Shown: positions 1-11,170 of the stretch, piece after piece
How the letters are laid out: each line of letters opens with the position of its first letter
How positions within the stretch are numbered: position 1 is the first letter of the stretch
From: Pseudogymnoascus destructans
Taxonomy: Eukaryota; Ascomycota; Leotiomycetes; Thelebolales; Thelebolaceae
Assembly: GCF_001641265.1 (NCBI RefSeq)
Contig: NW_020167532.1
Span: 930,001 to 994,000, forward strand
Length of the DNA: 64,000 nt
Reading direction: 5' to 3'
Translations under genes and position numbers: made by a program
Notes under the pieces: model-generated
Database searches by the model: none
What the model was told of the DNA's origin: nothing
Seen by the model: the letters and a program-made list of their open reading frames with translations, nothing else

Positions 1-135
1 ATGCGAGCGCCCCGATGTCTCTTTTTGCCCAGAGATGAGCGAGCAAATCTACACCCCAGGAGGACTGGGGAGATTGTCTCGGAGCTCCATAAGCTGACAA
101 CAGTGATGGAACAGCTCTTTGACGAGGAGTTCTAG
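1..135 (+). CDS. 3' end of an unidentified gene (partial)
   Basis: Frame 1 is open from the first base to a TAG at 133-135 and gives 44 residues ending in LTTVMEQLFDEEF. The C-terminus looks protein-like (amphipathic, acidic end), which suggests the last exon of a gene entering from the left. The ATG at position 1 is probably a chance internal methionine. I do not recognise the family, and no domain can be judged from so little sequence. It could also be a spurious frame. Confidence 0.3.
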   Translation: MRAPRCLFLPRDERANLHPRRTGEIVSELHKLTTVMEQLFDEEF

Positions 136-1320
136 GACCCACCCGCCTGCTGCACTCCCGGTAGTACCATAGCGAACGGTGGCAGGAGAGAAGCGAGCGG
201 CGACAGCTTTACCAACAGCGACGGCAACAGTGCGGCGACAGCCACCCACATTGCCCGGTCCTTCATCACCGGCCTCCATCAGGCCATGTTTCCTTAAGCT
301 ATGGACGGCGCAATCGGTGGGGTTCTTGCGCGCCCACTAGATCGGCGGCGGCAGTGTCGGGATATATTGGTTGGAGGTGGGTGTGGAAGTTAGCTGATTC
401 TATTATAGTTAGCTGCAGCTACCTTCCCTCCGACTCATCCTTCCCCGCTATAATACTCCACGCCCTCTCTTGGTGACACTGTTCTCAATCTCTTCAAATG
501 GGCGAAACAAGGGTTTGGTGATGGTGCCATTGCCGTATCTACGCCTCTAAAAACCGTGCCGGTGATATGACTTTGAATATGCATGTTCATACCGATCCTA
601 TACAGTAGTAGAGTTGACAGTTATTATAATAAGCTACACTATCCAGCCAGGCGTCGTCTCCAGCGCGCTCGGGCCAAGCAGTAACCCGCAATGCGCTAGT
701 GGGTGGGGCAGCGGGGCGGCGGGTGTCGTCACTTAGCTTGGGCTGGGTGACCCTCACCTTTATTGATACGGTAACTTTTTTTTGACGACGACGACGACGA
801 CACGATACGCGCAGGATACGAAGCGACGACTGGATGTTGTAGTGTGCGATATAGGAGGAAGCAGCAAGTGTGAAATATAAGAGGGAAAGAGCGACCGAGA
901 GAGACGCGAGGGAAAGAGCTAAGGACCGAAATATCGAAAGAAGGAAAGAACGAAGGGGGAAAGGGGGAAGGAGCGAAGGAGGGGAATAAGGCAAGGGGGA
1001 AGGAACGAAGGAGGGACAGAGGGAAGGAGCGGGGAAGGTAGCTGAAGCTGGACTAGAGCTTCAACTCGAGGATAGGACATAGCGCGAAGACGAGGCGCAA
1101 GAATACGGTACTGCACGAGACAACACAAGGCCGCACAGCTCATAAGCTTCGAGTCGAGACGAAAGGGCCGGCGCACGCAGCGGATGCAGATATACCCCAA
1201 GCCCAGCACGACTTCACGCGAACGAATTGCACGGAAGAGAGACGCATACACCTCGCGCTACACGCTCTGCGGGACGCAAGGGAGGAGCAGATATACAGAT
1301 AAGCACACACAACGCCCACC
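136..1320. other. Intergenic region with purine-rich tract
   Basis: No convincing gene. It holds a (GAC)6-type run near 784-802 and a purine-rich stretch at about 855-1045 made of GGGAAAGG/GAAGGA-like blocks. The stretch lies about 280-470 bp upstream of the PXA gene and may be part of its promoter or 5' leader. Predicted reading frames here come from the low-complexity composition. Confidence 0.6.
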
Positions 1321-4300
1321 ATGGCACCCTCACGCACCACCACCTCTCACGCACCACCATCCTCCACTACATCCATAAAACCCACCAGAGCGACTCCGTC
1401 ACCCGCCCCCCGAGCACCACAACCAACGCAGGCTCAACTCCTCGTCGCCCTCTCCCCCGCCGCAACCAGCGCCCTCATCCGACGCACCCTTCACCCCACC
1501 GCCTCAAAAGACACTCCCCTCTCGTCCCTCCTCAAACCTCTCACGGGAGACAAGGATGTGGATTTTGAGATATATGCCCTGCTGGCGGTGGTGATGCGGG
1601 AGTTTGTGGTGAAGTGGTATGGAAACATAACAGGGGATCCCGGGTTTGTGGGGGAGATTGGAGAGTTAGTGGAAGGGGTTGTGAGGAAGGGCTGGGGGAG
1701 GCTCGGGGAGAGGAGGAGGGATAATGGGGGATGGGGAGGGGTGGTTGTTGAGGTTGGGGGAGTTGTGGGAGAAGTAGGGAGGGGGCATGTTGATGGTGAG
1801 TTTGATTTTTATTGTTTGCGAGTGGCCGGGGAATAGGGGAGAGCGATGAACGGCTACGAGGGAACGGCGCAAAGCATTCACAAGTACATCAGCTAACAAA
1901 CCCGCCAGCATACTGCACCGCCCACACAAGCCGCCTCCCACCCCCTTATGCCGCCTCACCCCGCCAGATATACCACGCCCTCCACCCTCACCCCGCGCTC
2001 TCACCCGTCCCCGACCCGACCGACCCTGCGAGTATCGAACTCCAATCCTCCAACGACGCCGCCTACCGCGAGCTCCTCGCCCAGCGCTTACTACACACCC
2101 TCCTCCCGCCCACTGAGCGCCACAACCCCGCGCTCATGGCCCTCGTCGGCTCCATCCTCGCCGATCTCGTGATTGAGAAGGCAGTGGAGAGGGCGTGCGA
2201 GCCGGGGGTTATATGGGAGGGGATCGCAAAGGTGGCAGAGGGTGTTGCGGCGTGGGGGAAGAGCGCGAGAAGGGTTGATAGGGACGACGACGGGACGAAG
2301 AGGAACGGGGGGTGGCAGGCGACGTTTTGGATGGTGCTTCAGTTCGCTTTCCTCTCTTTCGCTGTTGTGCGCGCTCTTGTCATTGCAGTCGCGACTTCGT
2401 CGTCGTTGCCGCGTCGTGGGGTTCGGTTGTCGAAATCGACGATAGAGCCGACGACGGCGACAGGGCCGACGCCGGTGCTTGGGATGAAGATGTGGGGTTT
2501 CCTGGCAAAACAGGTCGAACTCGAGGAGCGGATGCCATGGGCATATGGAGTGCTCGCGCTGGGGCAGTGGGTAATGCTGTATGGGCATGGAAGGGTGGGG
2601 GCGGTCGATGGAGTGGTTGACAGGTATGTGCGATCGTTCTGTTCTATCCTGCCCACGTTTTTCATCTGTTCTATTCCCGCAGCGGACCGTGCGTTTATCG
2701 TGCGTATGCAAATCTGCCGAAGGCGCGAAGAAACCAAGCGAAGGAGAATTGATCTTCTTACCTCCGATCCGAAATGAATATTGCCAAGCCAATATTTTGG
2801 TGGTGTTTGGGCGAATGGGAGGCTGTTTCCTAGCTGGGAACGAATGCGTGTTTTTGGTCTCGGCGATGTCGTTGGTGGAGATGGGAAGATGGCTTTAGGG
2901 AGATGGACGAGAGGGGGGAGGAGGAGAGGGAGTTGGATGGAGATGATGATGTGACGTTGTAGCGGGCTTCGCTCCTCGTTATTTTATCCATCCCATCAGC
3001 TCTCTGCTCTTTCGTTTCGTCTCGCAACCCATTCCTCAATCGGCTCTACCCTCTCTTTTTCGCTTTATTTTTTCGTACTTTCTTACTTCGCACATCATAT
3101 GGGACTTTGGCTGTACATCTTTGGTCTTGTACCTGTGTACGAGGACGGTGGTACCTCGCAGGTACAAGGTGTGCACAGCACCAAAGTCTATTAGGCGCCG
3201 GCGCTCCTACCAATGCCAGACTCTGCGAGTGCACAGACAAATGCAAGGCGGCCGGGGAGAGAGCAAGTTTACCCCGACGCGCCGTCCGTGCGCGATACAG
3301 ATGCATTGCAGATGCATCCAAGCCCTTGTGCCTCATTGGGCAGCCATGTACGTCTATGGTCTTCACGGGTACAGAGGTACATCCCTTCAAACATCCCTAC
3401 ATCCCTCCCCTATATCCCTACACCCATCAGTACCCACAACCAGTTCGTCAGTTCTCACCGATCGGCGAACGAGGCGTCCAAGACGGTGAGCTGAAAGGCG
3501 GCCTCACGGCCCCCCGGATTCACATTACCACATCGCGCAACCTCCCCCCCATCCAACATCGTGTCATCAAGCGATCGCACTACCGGCACTACCCTTCACC
3601 CCCACCCCCCACGTCCATCGCGGCTCACCTCGGGCCCCCCCCAAACTTAACTTAGATACCCTCCGCACTAGCTGTCTCTGTCTCTGTCCCACGCTGTGCC
3701 CACCCGATACAAAACAGGTGTCGCAAGCACGACAGAAGCGGTTATGCCACGACGGGGACCCGGCACCGGCGAGCCCTTGCCCGATGTGCCACATTACCCT
3801 GGGGTGCCCTCCTGGTTTGGACCAGACTGGGCTTATCCTCCCCCCGGGTTTAGGCCTGGGAACGGGCGTGCGCCTTGAGCGGGAGGGACAGAATACCCGA
3901 TCGAGGCATCCGCCCGGGGGGGAGATAACTGTGTTACCTCGCTAGCAACTCGCTTGAGTTCCGCCTCGCGCTGCCCTTCTCGTTTCACACCCCCCACCTT
4001 AGCTAGTCAGCCTTATACACCCCCCATTTTTTTATGCTTACGCGCGAGGTGACAGGTCGCTCGGCGAAGCTAACGTGGATTAATCAGATTACTTACGCAT
4101 TTCATACTCGGTCTCTTGCCCCCAGCCGCGCCGGCGCTGAGGGCGCTCCGTGGCTTGCTATTTCCGCTCAATGCGCCGAGTCCGCGTGGGGCGCCGGTGC
4201 CGGTTGGGGAGGAGGCGGCGGGGATGCGGAGGAGGGCTGCGGAGGGGGTGGCTGGGCTGGTGCCGAGGTGGGTGGGGGGTGTGTGTTTTGGGAGTGGGAA

Positions 4301-4493
4301 GGCGAAGGTGAAGGGAGGTAGGGAAGAGGAGATTGAGGGAGTGGAGCGCATGTTGGGGGTTTGGGGGGATGCGTGGATGAATCGCTGTTTTGTGTATTCG
4401 CTTCTCGAGGCTGGTGTGGTGGGTTTTCTGCCTGAGCTTGCTGGGGGCAAGGGAGTAGTTGGGGGCGCTGATGTGGTTGAGATAGCGGTGTAG
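1321..4493 (+). CDS. pxa1: PXA-domain protein (Pxa1/sorting-nexin-like), 3 exons
   Basis: Exons 1321-1795, 1909-2623 and 4088-4493 join in frame to give 531 residues. Intron 1 (113 nt) has a GTGAGT donor, a GCTAAC branch point and a CAG acceptor. Intron 2 has a GTATGT donor, a GCTAAC branch point at about 4069 and a CAG acceptor at 4085-4087. The PXA domain spans roughly residues 60-260, starting at DFEIYALLAVVMREFVVKWY and continuing in exon 2 with IYHALHPHPAL and LVGSILADLVIEKAVE. A hydrophobic segment follows at about 297-322 (FWMVLQFAFLSFAVV). The C-terminal module in exon 3 (LRALRGLLFPLNAP ... WMNRCFVYSLLEAGVVGFLPEL) resembles the nexin-C-like end of fungal PXA proteins. The PXA family is linked to endosomal or vacuolar membrane traffic. 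The start is the first ATG in frame with the domain. The odd feature is the 1,464-nt second intron. Without it the C-terminal third is lost and the protein would end after a short unrelated tail near 2750. Confidence 0.75.
2624..4087 (+). other. 1,464-nt intron 2 of the PXA gene
   Basis: The interval lies between two parts of one protein that join in phase (AG|A, Arg). It is 15 to 30 times longer than the other introns in this window. It contains no recognisable protein domain, only low-complexity C-rich stretches and a nested hairpin. A closer acceptor (CAG at 2680-2682) would define a 59-nt intron but leads to a 24-codon unrelated tail, so an alternative short isoform is possible. I could not find clear terminal repeats marking an inserted element. 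Confidence 0.6.
3119..3186. repeat. Nested inverted repeat (hairpin) in the PXA intron
   Basis: Perfect 10-bp arms CTTGTACCTG (3126-3135) and CAGGTACAAG (3159-3168) enclose 23 nt that contain a second stem, CGAGG (3140-3144) with CCTCG (3154-3158). An outer CTTTGG/CCAAAG pair (3119-3124, 3181-3186) extends the fold. It could form a stable RNA hairpin in the intron or be a remnant of a foldback element. The function is unknown. Confidence 0.6.
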
Positions 4494-5470
4494 ATAGAAT
4501 TTTCTAGGGGGTTTTGGGGGGAGGGTTTGTGTATCTCCTCCCACCCCGACATAATATGGGGCACACATACACAACGAGCCATTGCAACCGAAATGTTTGT
4601 TCAGAAGGGGCTCCCAGACTTTGGGCCGCCCAAATGGTTCATTCGTTCGAGCCTGCTATATCCAACCTTCCTTCTCTGAGACTACTTTCCTCCCCTTCCT
4701 TTCCATGTACGCGCGTGGGCGCTCCAACCAGTCTGATTTCACTCCCATACAATCAACCCCTTTTTTCAACCCCCAGTATCCCCCCCATCGCCCATCTCCG
4801 CGCTATAAAAAGAGTTTGGTGGGTTGAACCTCCTCCCTCTCTTCCTAGACCCTGTTCCCATCCCATTCCCTGTAAACTGAAAATACAGAGTAACGATAAC
4901 GGGAGGGAAATACTCAAACACTGAGACAATACCAGTAAAACAACAAATAGACAATGCAGGAAAGCCAGGCACAAAAAGCAAATAGTGATATTTGAATTAG
5001 GCAACGCATGTAAACACTCAACACTTTGCAAGGAAATAATAACAAAAGCTAAAAACAAAAAAGCTAATCACAGCGAAGCCCGCTTGCGCGGATGGTATGT
5101 CTTTATGGAGGGTATGTGGGGTATATGAGCCTGTTAGAAACGTAATTGCGGTGCAAGAGCAAAAAGGAAATAACCAAAAAACAATAAAAACAATAGAAAC
5201 GTAGATGACGAAACAAACAACACGCATTGCGAAACTCGATACAGAAGCAGCAGCAGTCGAACCAAGGAGGTGTGGTTTGTCGTGTAGTTATCGCGGGGCG
5301 CGGGCGGCGGGAACGTGTGTGCATTGTGCTCGGGAGCGCGGCAGCGGCAGCACCCGTGGCGGGTACTGGGTACTGGTACTGGTACAGCACTGTACAGTAA
5401 TACGGAAGGCATTTCCGGGCCCAACATCGGCACCGTGCGTTGTGCGCCGTGCCGTAACCGCACGAGCCGT
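4494..5470. other. Intergenic region between convergent genes
   Basis: Contains the presumed 3' ends of the PXA gene (plus strand) and the CENP-B-type gene (minus strand). The sequence is AT-richer at 4880-5200. No reading frame here resembles a known protein, and I see no RNA gene. Confidence 0.5.
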
Positions 5471-7209
5471 CTACACACCGACGCCCATCCTGCACTCCAT
5501 ATTCCCGGGCTCGATGTCGCCCCTGATGGACCCGAGACTGTGCTGGCGCATGCGCTCGGTCAGCTTGACGACGGTTTGGTATTCGGCTTCGTCGACGAGG
5601 CCCTGTGGTGCCGCGACTTCCATGTAGCTGAGCAAGGTCTCGAGAGCGAGGCGGGCGTCGTCTGGGGTTGGGGAGGTCGACGCAGTACTGGCGGTCGTTG
5701 AGGGAGTTATGGCTATGGGGTCGGAGGATCCGTCGAGGGAGGTCGGCGAGGTGGAGTGGTGGGGGAAGGTGGCAGTTGTAGCTGTGTCCGCGTCGATGGC
5801 GAGTATGGGGAAGGTCTGCGAGAGCAGGCGCTGTGGGTCCAAGGGTGCTATGCTCCCCGCATACTGTGGCGGCGCGAACGGACCTTGTGTCGTCTCCGGG
5901 GAGTAGGGGAAGGGGGTTGCGGGGCTAGAACCGTCGCCGGAGAAGGAGGATCCCACAGTCGTGTCAGTGAAGTTGCTGGACAGAGATGTAGTGCTACGTG
6001 AGTTTGAATGGCGGTATCCACTGGAGCTAAAGGGCGCGTAATCGTCTTCGTCCTTGACTCCAGACAGTGGCGATGCAAAGTCATACGGGGAGCCAGGCGA
6101 GTGTCCGCTCGGCGTGTTGGCAATGGACGAACCTGCGGAACCCTGGCCATAGATGGGGATGTCAGCCATATTCGTCGCTGATGAGCGGCGGGAGAGTTTC
6201 ATGCGGCCGCTATGCTTCTGTTTTTTTATACTGGCGTTGTGTTGCTTCTCTTTTTTCGTACTGGCGTTGTGGTTCCGTACGAACTCATCGAGCCACTGGT
6301 CGTCATGGGCCTTTTGGAGGCCCTCTTGGTTATTAAGGATACTGGAAAATTTGATGGCTTCCTCTCTAATCTCTTCACGGTTTCGCAAAATGCCCCTTTT
6401 CCATTCGTTGTGCCACCAGCTGTGGAGGGCGAGATTGATGTCTTGTGCTCTGCCCTTTGGTAGCTTGGCAGGCGAGACACTGGGCTCTTCGAGGGACAGG
6501 AACTTCTCCTTCTGGCGCAGGACTTTGGAGACAGTGCTACAGCGGTTAGATAATTCATTGGGGAGAATCAACGAGCCTAAAGCGCATACCTTCTCTCGAC
6601 ATTGAAGACAGCTATACAGATGTTAGCATCCATAATTTGGCAAGAACATAGCAACTTACCCCCAATTTCCGCCTGCTTCATATTCGGAAAGTCCATGTGG
6701 ATTTGGCACATATGCCGCTTCTCATCATCTCTTAGGCATTTCCTGCCGCCGCCAGGTTGTGACGACGGTTTCGACGCCCGCATCCGGGCAGAGTTGGGCG
6801 CCATTCTGACCGGTCGTGTCGGGTGCCCGCCCGGGTTCGTTAACATGCTGGGCATGGTGGAGGGAAAGCTGGACATCGCGGGCGTGTTATTCATCCAAGC
6901 CGGAGCGGGAAGAAGTGGCAGGAGAGTTTGTTGATGGGCCGGTGGAGGCGGCATCCTCGTAAAGGTGGACTGCTCGGGTAGACTGTGCGGTAGCCCATGG
7001 TTCATCATGTGGTAGTTCTGGTATTCATAGATGGGCGATGTCTGTTGTGGGGAGGAATAGCTATTTGGGGGAATCCCTCCCCAGACGTTGTTGCTGTAAT
7101 TACCGTGCTGCTCGCTGCTCGGCTGGTGGGTCAGGTCATCGTCCATGCCAAAGTGGCCCGTCATATCGTGCATTGCTTGCTCGTCCTGGTCCGTTGATGC
7201 CCAGATCAT
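5471..7209 (-). CDS. CENP-B-type (psq + Tc5-like HTH) DNA-binding protein
   Basis: Exons 7209-6660, 6611-6590 and 6536-5471 (reading down the minus strand) give 545 residues. The introns are 48 and 53 nt, with GTAAGT and GTATGC donors. Joining the 22-nt middle exon restores the first helix-turn-helix, EIGAVFNVERSTVSKVLRQK, at about residues 181-200, preceded by RHMCQIHMDFPNMKQAEIG. A second CENP-B-like HTH follows (DINLALHSWWHNEW ... ILNNQEGLQKAHDDQWLDEFV), then a long Ser/Thr/Pro-rich region and a C-terminal motif (DDARLALETLLSYMEVAAPQ). The N-terminus is Gln/Pro/Met-rich and disordered. The family derives from pogo-like transposases, but this protein has no DDE domain, so a nuclear transcription-factor-like role is likely. 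The frame stays open for about 22 codons upstream of the chosen ATG without another ATG. An unseen 5' exon is possible. Confidence 0.75.
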
Positions 7210-7747
7210 AGGTCGCGAGGGGGGTTCTGGTCGTTGTTGGTAGGAATAGAACTGCGCAGCCTTCTCCGGACTGGTTCCTGGTCAAAGTGGGTAGGTTCAG
7301 GAACAGTGGCTATGTACACGCATGATAAGAGGCGGAGTGTCGGTTCCGGGCAGGTCTAGGTGTCAAATCCCCCCAGCAGATTGCAGCAACTGAAGTGAGA
7401 AGTTGGCCGGAGTAGCTGCAAATTCTTTCCGCGACTGTCTAATATGGAGCTGCGAAGGTGAGAAGGGCGCAGAGAAGTGGGAAAGCCGAGTCGGAGTGTC
7501 AAAAAGAGCTAGCTTGGGTTCCGAGCTTGGAGTTGTAGCACAACACAGGATGTGGCTTGGATGGGAACACTCGTGCTGGTGGGCCTTGCAGCCACCTTTC
7601 TGCGAGCGTTGGCTGCTGACGGAGCGTGGCAGAGTGCGGTCTGGTTTTGCGACAAGAACGGGGACGACGGCGGCGGCGGTGATGCTGTGGATGATGTATA
7701 CGTAAGTGCCGTGGGGTGGGGTGCATGAAAATGAAAGCACGGGTCTC

Positions 7748-7973
7748 GAGAGTATGGAGAGAGTATGCAGAATATGCAGAGGGTATGGAGAGAGTATGGA
7801 GAGAGTATGGAGAGAGTATGGAGAGAGTATGCAGAGAGTATGCAGAGAGTATGCAAGAGTATGCAGAGAGTATGCAGAGTATGCAGAGAGTATGCAGAGT
7901 ATGCAGAGAGTATGCAGAGTATGCAGAGGGTATGCAGAGAGTATGGAGAGATGGAGAGAGTATGGAGAGTATG
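7748..7973. repeat. Minisatellite, 11-bp unit GAGAGTATGSA
   Basis: Tandem copies of GAGAGTATGGA and GAGAGTATGCA, about 20 in all, some shortened by two bases. On the minus strand it produces repetitive Leu/Ser/Tyr/His reading frames that are not genes. It lies roughly 550 bp upstream of the CENP-B-type gene. Confidence 0.9.
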
Positions 7974-8189
7974 AGTAATTCGGAAGAAGATGCAGGAGGT
8001 TGCAGCAGGGCTGGGGCGTATGCGTGGGAGAGTGGGAGAGTGGGTATATATTGATAAACTGTCTGTGTGTATATAAGGACGAAAGTAGTGTTTATAATGA
8101 GGGTTTGATCTGCTCTCGTCCTTCCGATGGAAACAACAAGGGGGGGGGTTAGCTCGGGGCTTAGGCCTATAAAGAGCTGGGGTGTGGAG

Positions 8190-8311
8190 TGGTGAGGAGA
8201 GAGCAGTGAGGAGAGAGAAGTGAGGAGAGAGAGGTGAGGGGAGAGGTGAGAGAAGTGAGGGGAGAGGTGAGAGAAGTGAGGGGAGAGAGAGGTGAGGGGA
8301 GAGAGGTGAGG
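8190..8311. repeat. Purine minisatellite (GAGGTGAGGGGAGA-like)
   Basis: Repeated AGGTGAGGGGAGAG and AGAAGTGAGGGGAG blocks in an almost pure-purine strand. The unit length varies between about 13 and 16 bp. Confidence 0.85.
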
Positions 8312-8457
8312 ACAACGATGATGTATTGATGGGCGATGGTAGATGATGATGGGTGAGTATGGCGGAGTTGAGTGGATATTTCCGACGGGAGGAGGTGGTT
8401 CAGAAGGACTGGCGAGGGACAAGAAAGATACCTGGGAAACAGACCCCTAGACCCCTA

Positions 8458-8805
8458 GACCCTTGTGGTGGTTGTGGTGGTGGTAGTGTAGTGGTGGTGG
8501 TGGTGGTGGTGTAGTGGTGGTGGTAGTGTTGTGTAGTGTAGTGGTGGTGGTGGTAGTGTAGTGGTGGTGGTGGTGGTAGTGTAGTGGTGGTGGTGGTGGT
8601 GGTGTAGTGGTGGTGGTGGTAGTGTAGTGTTGTGGTAGTGTTGTGTAGTGTAGTGGTGGTAGTGTAGTGTTGTGGTAGTGTTGTGTAGTGTAGTGGTGGT
8701 GGTGGTGGTGTAGTGGTGGTGGTAGTGTAGTGTAGTGTTGTGGTAGTGTTGTGTAGTGTATTGTTGTGGCTGTGATAGTGTTGTGGCTGTGGTTGTGGTA
8801 AGTTA
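8458..8805. repeat. GTG/TAG-type microsatellite
   Basis: About 350 bp of (GTG)n interrupted by TAGTG and TTGTG units, G/T-only on the plus strand. It behaves as imperfect trinucleotide repeat DNA without coding signals. Confidence 0.9.
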
Positions 8806-8872
8806 GTGTTGTGGCGCTGCTAAAAGGAACGAAATAGAGCCTGGTGTGGGTTGGGGAGAAGGGGAAGTACCT

Positions 8873-8985
8873 CTGTGAGTCTATGTGAGTCTCTGTGAGT
8901 CTATGTGAGTCTATGCGAGTCTATGCGAGTCTCTGTACCTTCGTGAGTCTCTGTGTACCTTCGCGAGTCTCTGTGTACCTCTGTG
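8873..8985. repeat. Minisatellite, 10-bp unit TGAGTCTMTG
   Basis: Copies of TGAGTCTATG and TGAGTCTCTG (some CGAG...) in tandem, then a diverged tail with TACCTTCGTGAGTC blocks. Confidence 0.85.
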
Positions 8986-9074
8986 AGTACACAGTGCTAC
9001 AACGAGGAGTACAGTGCCCCAATTCTCATATCCCCAGCATACCCACTGTACGATACTCTCAACAGCCTGTCCTC

Positions 9075-9164
9075 CAGTGTATCCTCAGTGTATCCTCAGT
9101 GTATCCTCAGTGTATCCTCAGTGTATCCTCAGTGTATCCTCAGTGTATCCTCAGTGTATCCTCC
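9075..9164. repeat. Minisatellite, 11-bp unit CCTCAGTGTAT
   Basis: Eight nearly perfect tandem copies. Because 11 is not a multiple of three and the unit has no stop, all three plus-strand frames stay open. The resulting frames are not evidence for a gene. Confidence 0.95.
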
Positions 9165-10316
9165 ATGGTGCCTGCTATCCTTTCATGTGTAACCTTGTAC
9201 TCGGTTGCTCGTACTGCTCAGGTACATCGCCAGATCTTCACTTTTTGATCTCAACACCCCTCCCCCGCTTCGACCGCTTGCTGCCAGATAGAACGGCGAC
9301 AGGCCCAATACCCTAAGCCTGCCGTGGCCTGAGATCTGCCTCCCCCCCCCCCCACCGTTGTTGTTCTGCGTGGGGTGCATTGCAAGTGGCCAGCGCCACT
9401 GTACTTCGCCCTCTTGGCTCCGGTCCCAAGTTCTTGACTATTGGATTTCAAAACGGTCCTGACGCTAACGGACGCGGCGGCTCGAGCCTTGACGCCTTTG
9501 ACACTCCCTTCCCCCTCCCGTCCGTAGTTCAGCGCATCGCAGTGACCCTCTGTAGCCTCTTCATCAGGAGAATAGAATCCCCCTGAGCTGAAGACATCCC
9601 GTCGCTCATCGCATCTCCCTCCCCATTCGCAACAGATAGGTCCCGTGCCCCGAGCCATGCTCGCTGGAACCCATCCACTCTCCGTTGCTCAGTCTCCCCG
9701 ATTGGTCCCCTCCCACCCCCCCGGGCACTTGAAATGCCTCAATAACATCCACATCCTCCTCGTCGACCTCATACTCTTCATCCAACTAGCCCCCCATTCA
9801 CCATGTTTCACCTAACCCCAAACAAGACCGCCCTAGCCGAAGCCGCCATTCACGCCAGTATCGCACGACTTTCTTTTCCACCTCCTATCCTCTCCGTATC
9901 CGAGACGAAAATGAAAAAAAAAAACATTGCCAGTTTTCGTTGGCGAATCAGAAATCCGCATCTGTCCCAAGAATGAGAGTTGTCTGGCCAATCGCAAGCG
10001 CGGGCGCCTCGACGCCTCTTCTGACAGGTCGAGCCAGCCGTGCGACGCCAATCCGTTCCATCTAAGCACCAACAACGATCCCCTCGAAACAAATTCCGCA
10101 ATCGATTGGCTCTCGATTTTTCTCGCCTTCGTCGGCCTCTTCCCTTGTCTTCTATTTGCGGCTTCGTTATTGGGCAGAAACGGCACTTGTTCCAAATAAA
10201 CCGTAACCCATGCCAACTAACCATCTCTCGACTAGCTCAGTGGCTGGCTATGCACTCTCTTGCTCTTGCACTGTATGCGGAGTAATTAACCAACACCACC
10301 AGACAAACCCCGAACT

Positions 10317-10418
10317 CCTATCGTCGCTCCTATCTCACTCCTATATCTCTCCTATCTTGCTCCTATCTTTCTCCTATCTCTCTCCTATCTCGCTCCTATC
10401 TAGCTCCTATCTCGCTCC
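10317..10418. repeat. Minisatellite, 11-bp unit CTCCTATCTCG
   Basis: About nine tandem copies of an 11-bp pyrimidine-rich unit (GCTCCTATCTC with single-base variants at the last two to four positions). Confidence 0.9.
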
Positions 10419-10589
10419 ACGCATTCCGCGGCCCCCATCATGACCATCATGCCCACCTGATCCCGACCAAGCCACGGCTCGGCAACGTTATCGACGGGCG
10501 GGTGTGCATCAGCCGCACGTGCCGTCCCTAGTATGTGCGCGGGGCCTAGCCAGTTGACAAGCTTACCAGGGTCAGGCACCACGGTGCTA

Positions 10590-11170
10590 TTAGCACGGTA
10601 CTAGCACACCACTAACACCACTAACACCCCTAACCACTAACACCACTAACACCACTAACCACTAACCACTAACACCACTAAACTAACACCACTAACACCA
10701 CTAACCACTAACCACTAACCACTAACCACTAACCACTAACCACTAACCACTAACCACTAACCACTAACCACTAACCACTAACCACTAACCACTAACCACT
10801 AACCACTAACCACTAACCACTAACCACTAACCACTAACCACTAACCACTAACCACTAACCACTAACCACTAACCACTAACCACTAACCACTAACCACTAA
10901 CCACTAACCACTAACCACTAACCACTAACCACTAACCACTAACCACTAACCACTAACCACTAACACCCACTAACCACTAACACCACTAACCACTAACACC
11001 ACTAACCACTAACACCACTAACCACTAACCACTAACATCACTAAACTAACACCACTAACACCACTAAACTAACACCACTAAACTAACACCACTAAACTAA
11101 CACCACTAACACCACTAACCACAACACCACTAACCACTAACCACTAACACCACCAATACCACCACCGCCA
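10590..11170. repeat. CCACTAA heptamer array with ACACCACTA flanks
   Basis: The core at about 10701-10964 is an uninterrupted run of roughly 37 copies of the heptamer CCACTAA (TTAGTGG on the other strand). On both sides it grades into 9-bp ACTAACACC units mixed with the heptamer. It resembles a telomere-type repeat in length and strand composition but differs from the usual fungal TTAGGG. It is internal, with unique sequence and genes on both sides. Confidence 0.95.

Noticed and set aside
2091..2792. A 233-codon frame opposite to the PXA gene
   Set aside because: Shadow of GC-rich coding sequence. The plus strand has clear PXA-domain homology and fitting splice sites.
7499..8422. A 307-codon minus-strand frame (and an overlapping one of 268 codons)
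   Set aside because: Most of it is the translation of the 11-bp and purine minisatellites, giving repeats such as SAYSLHTL. No domain, and the overlapping frames are equally open.
8895..9316. Plus-strand frames across 8.9-9.3 kb
   Set aside because: Explained by the 10- and 11-bp minisatellites, which keep all three frames open.
10701..10964. True telomere or chromosome end
   Set aside because: The array is internal, with unique sequence and intact genes on both sides, and the unit is not the common fungal TTAGGG.
7748..11170. CRISPR array
   Set aside because: Repeats are directly tandem without unique spacers, and the genome is eukaryotic.
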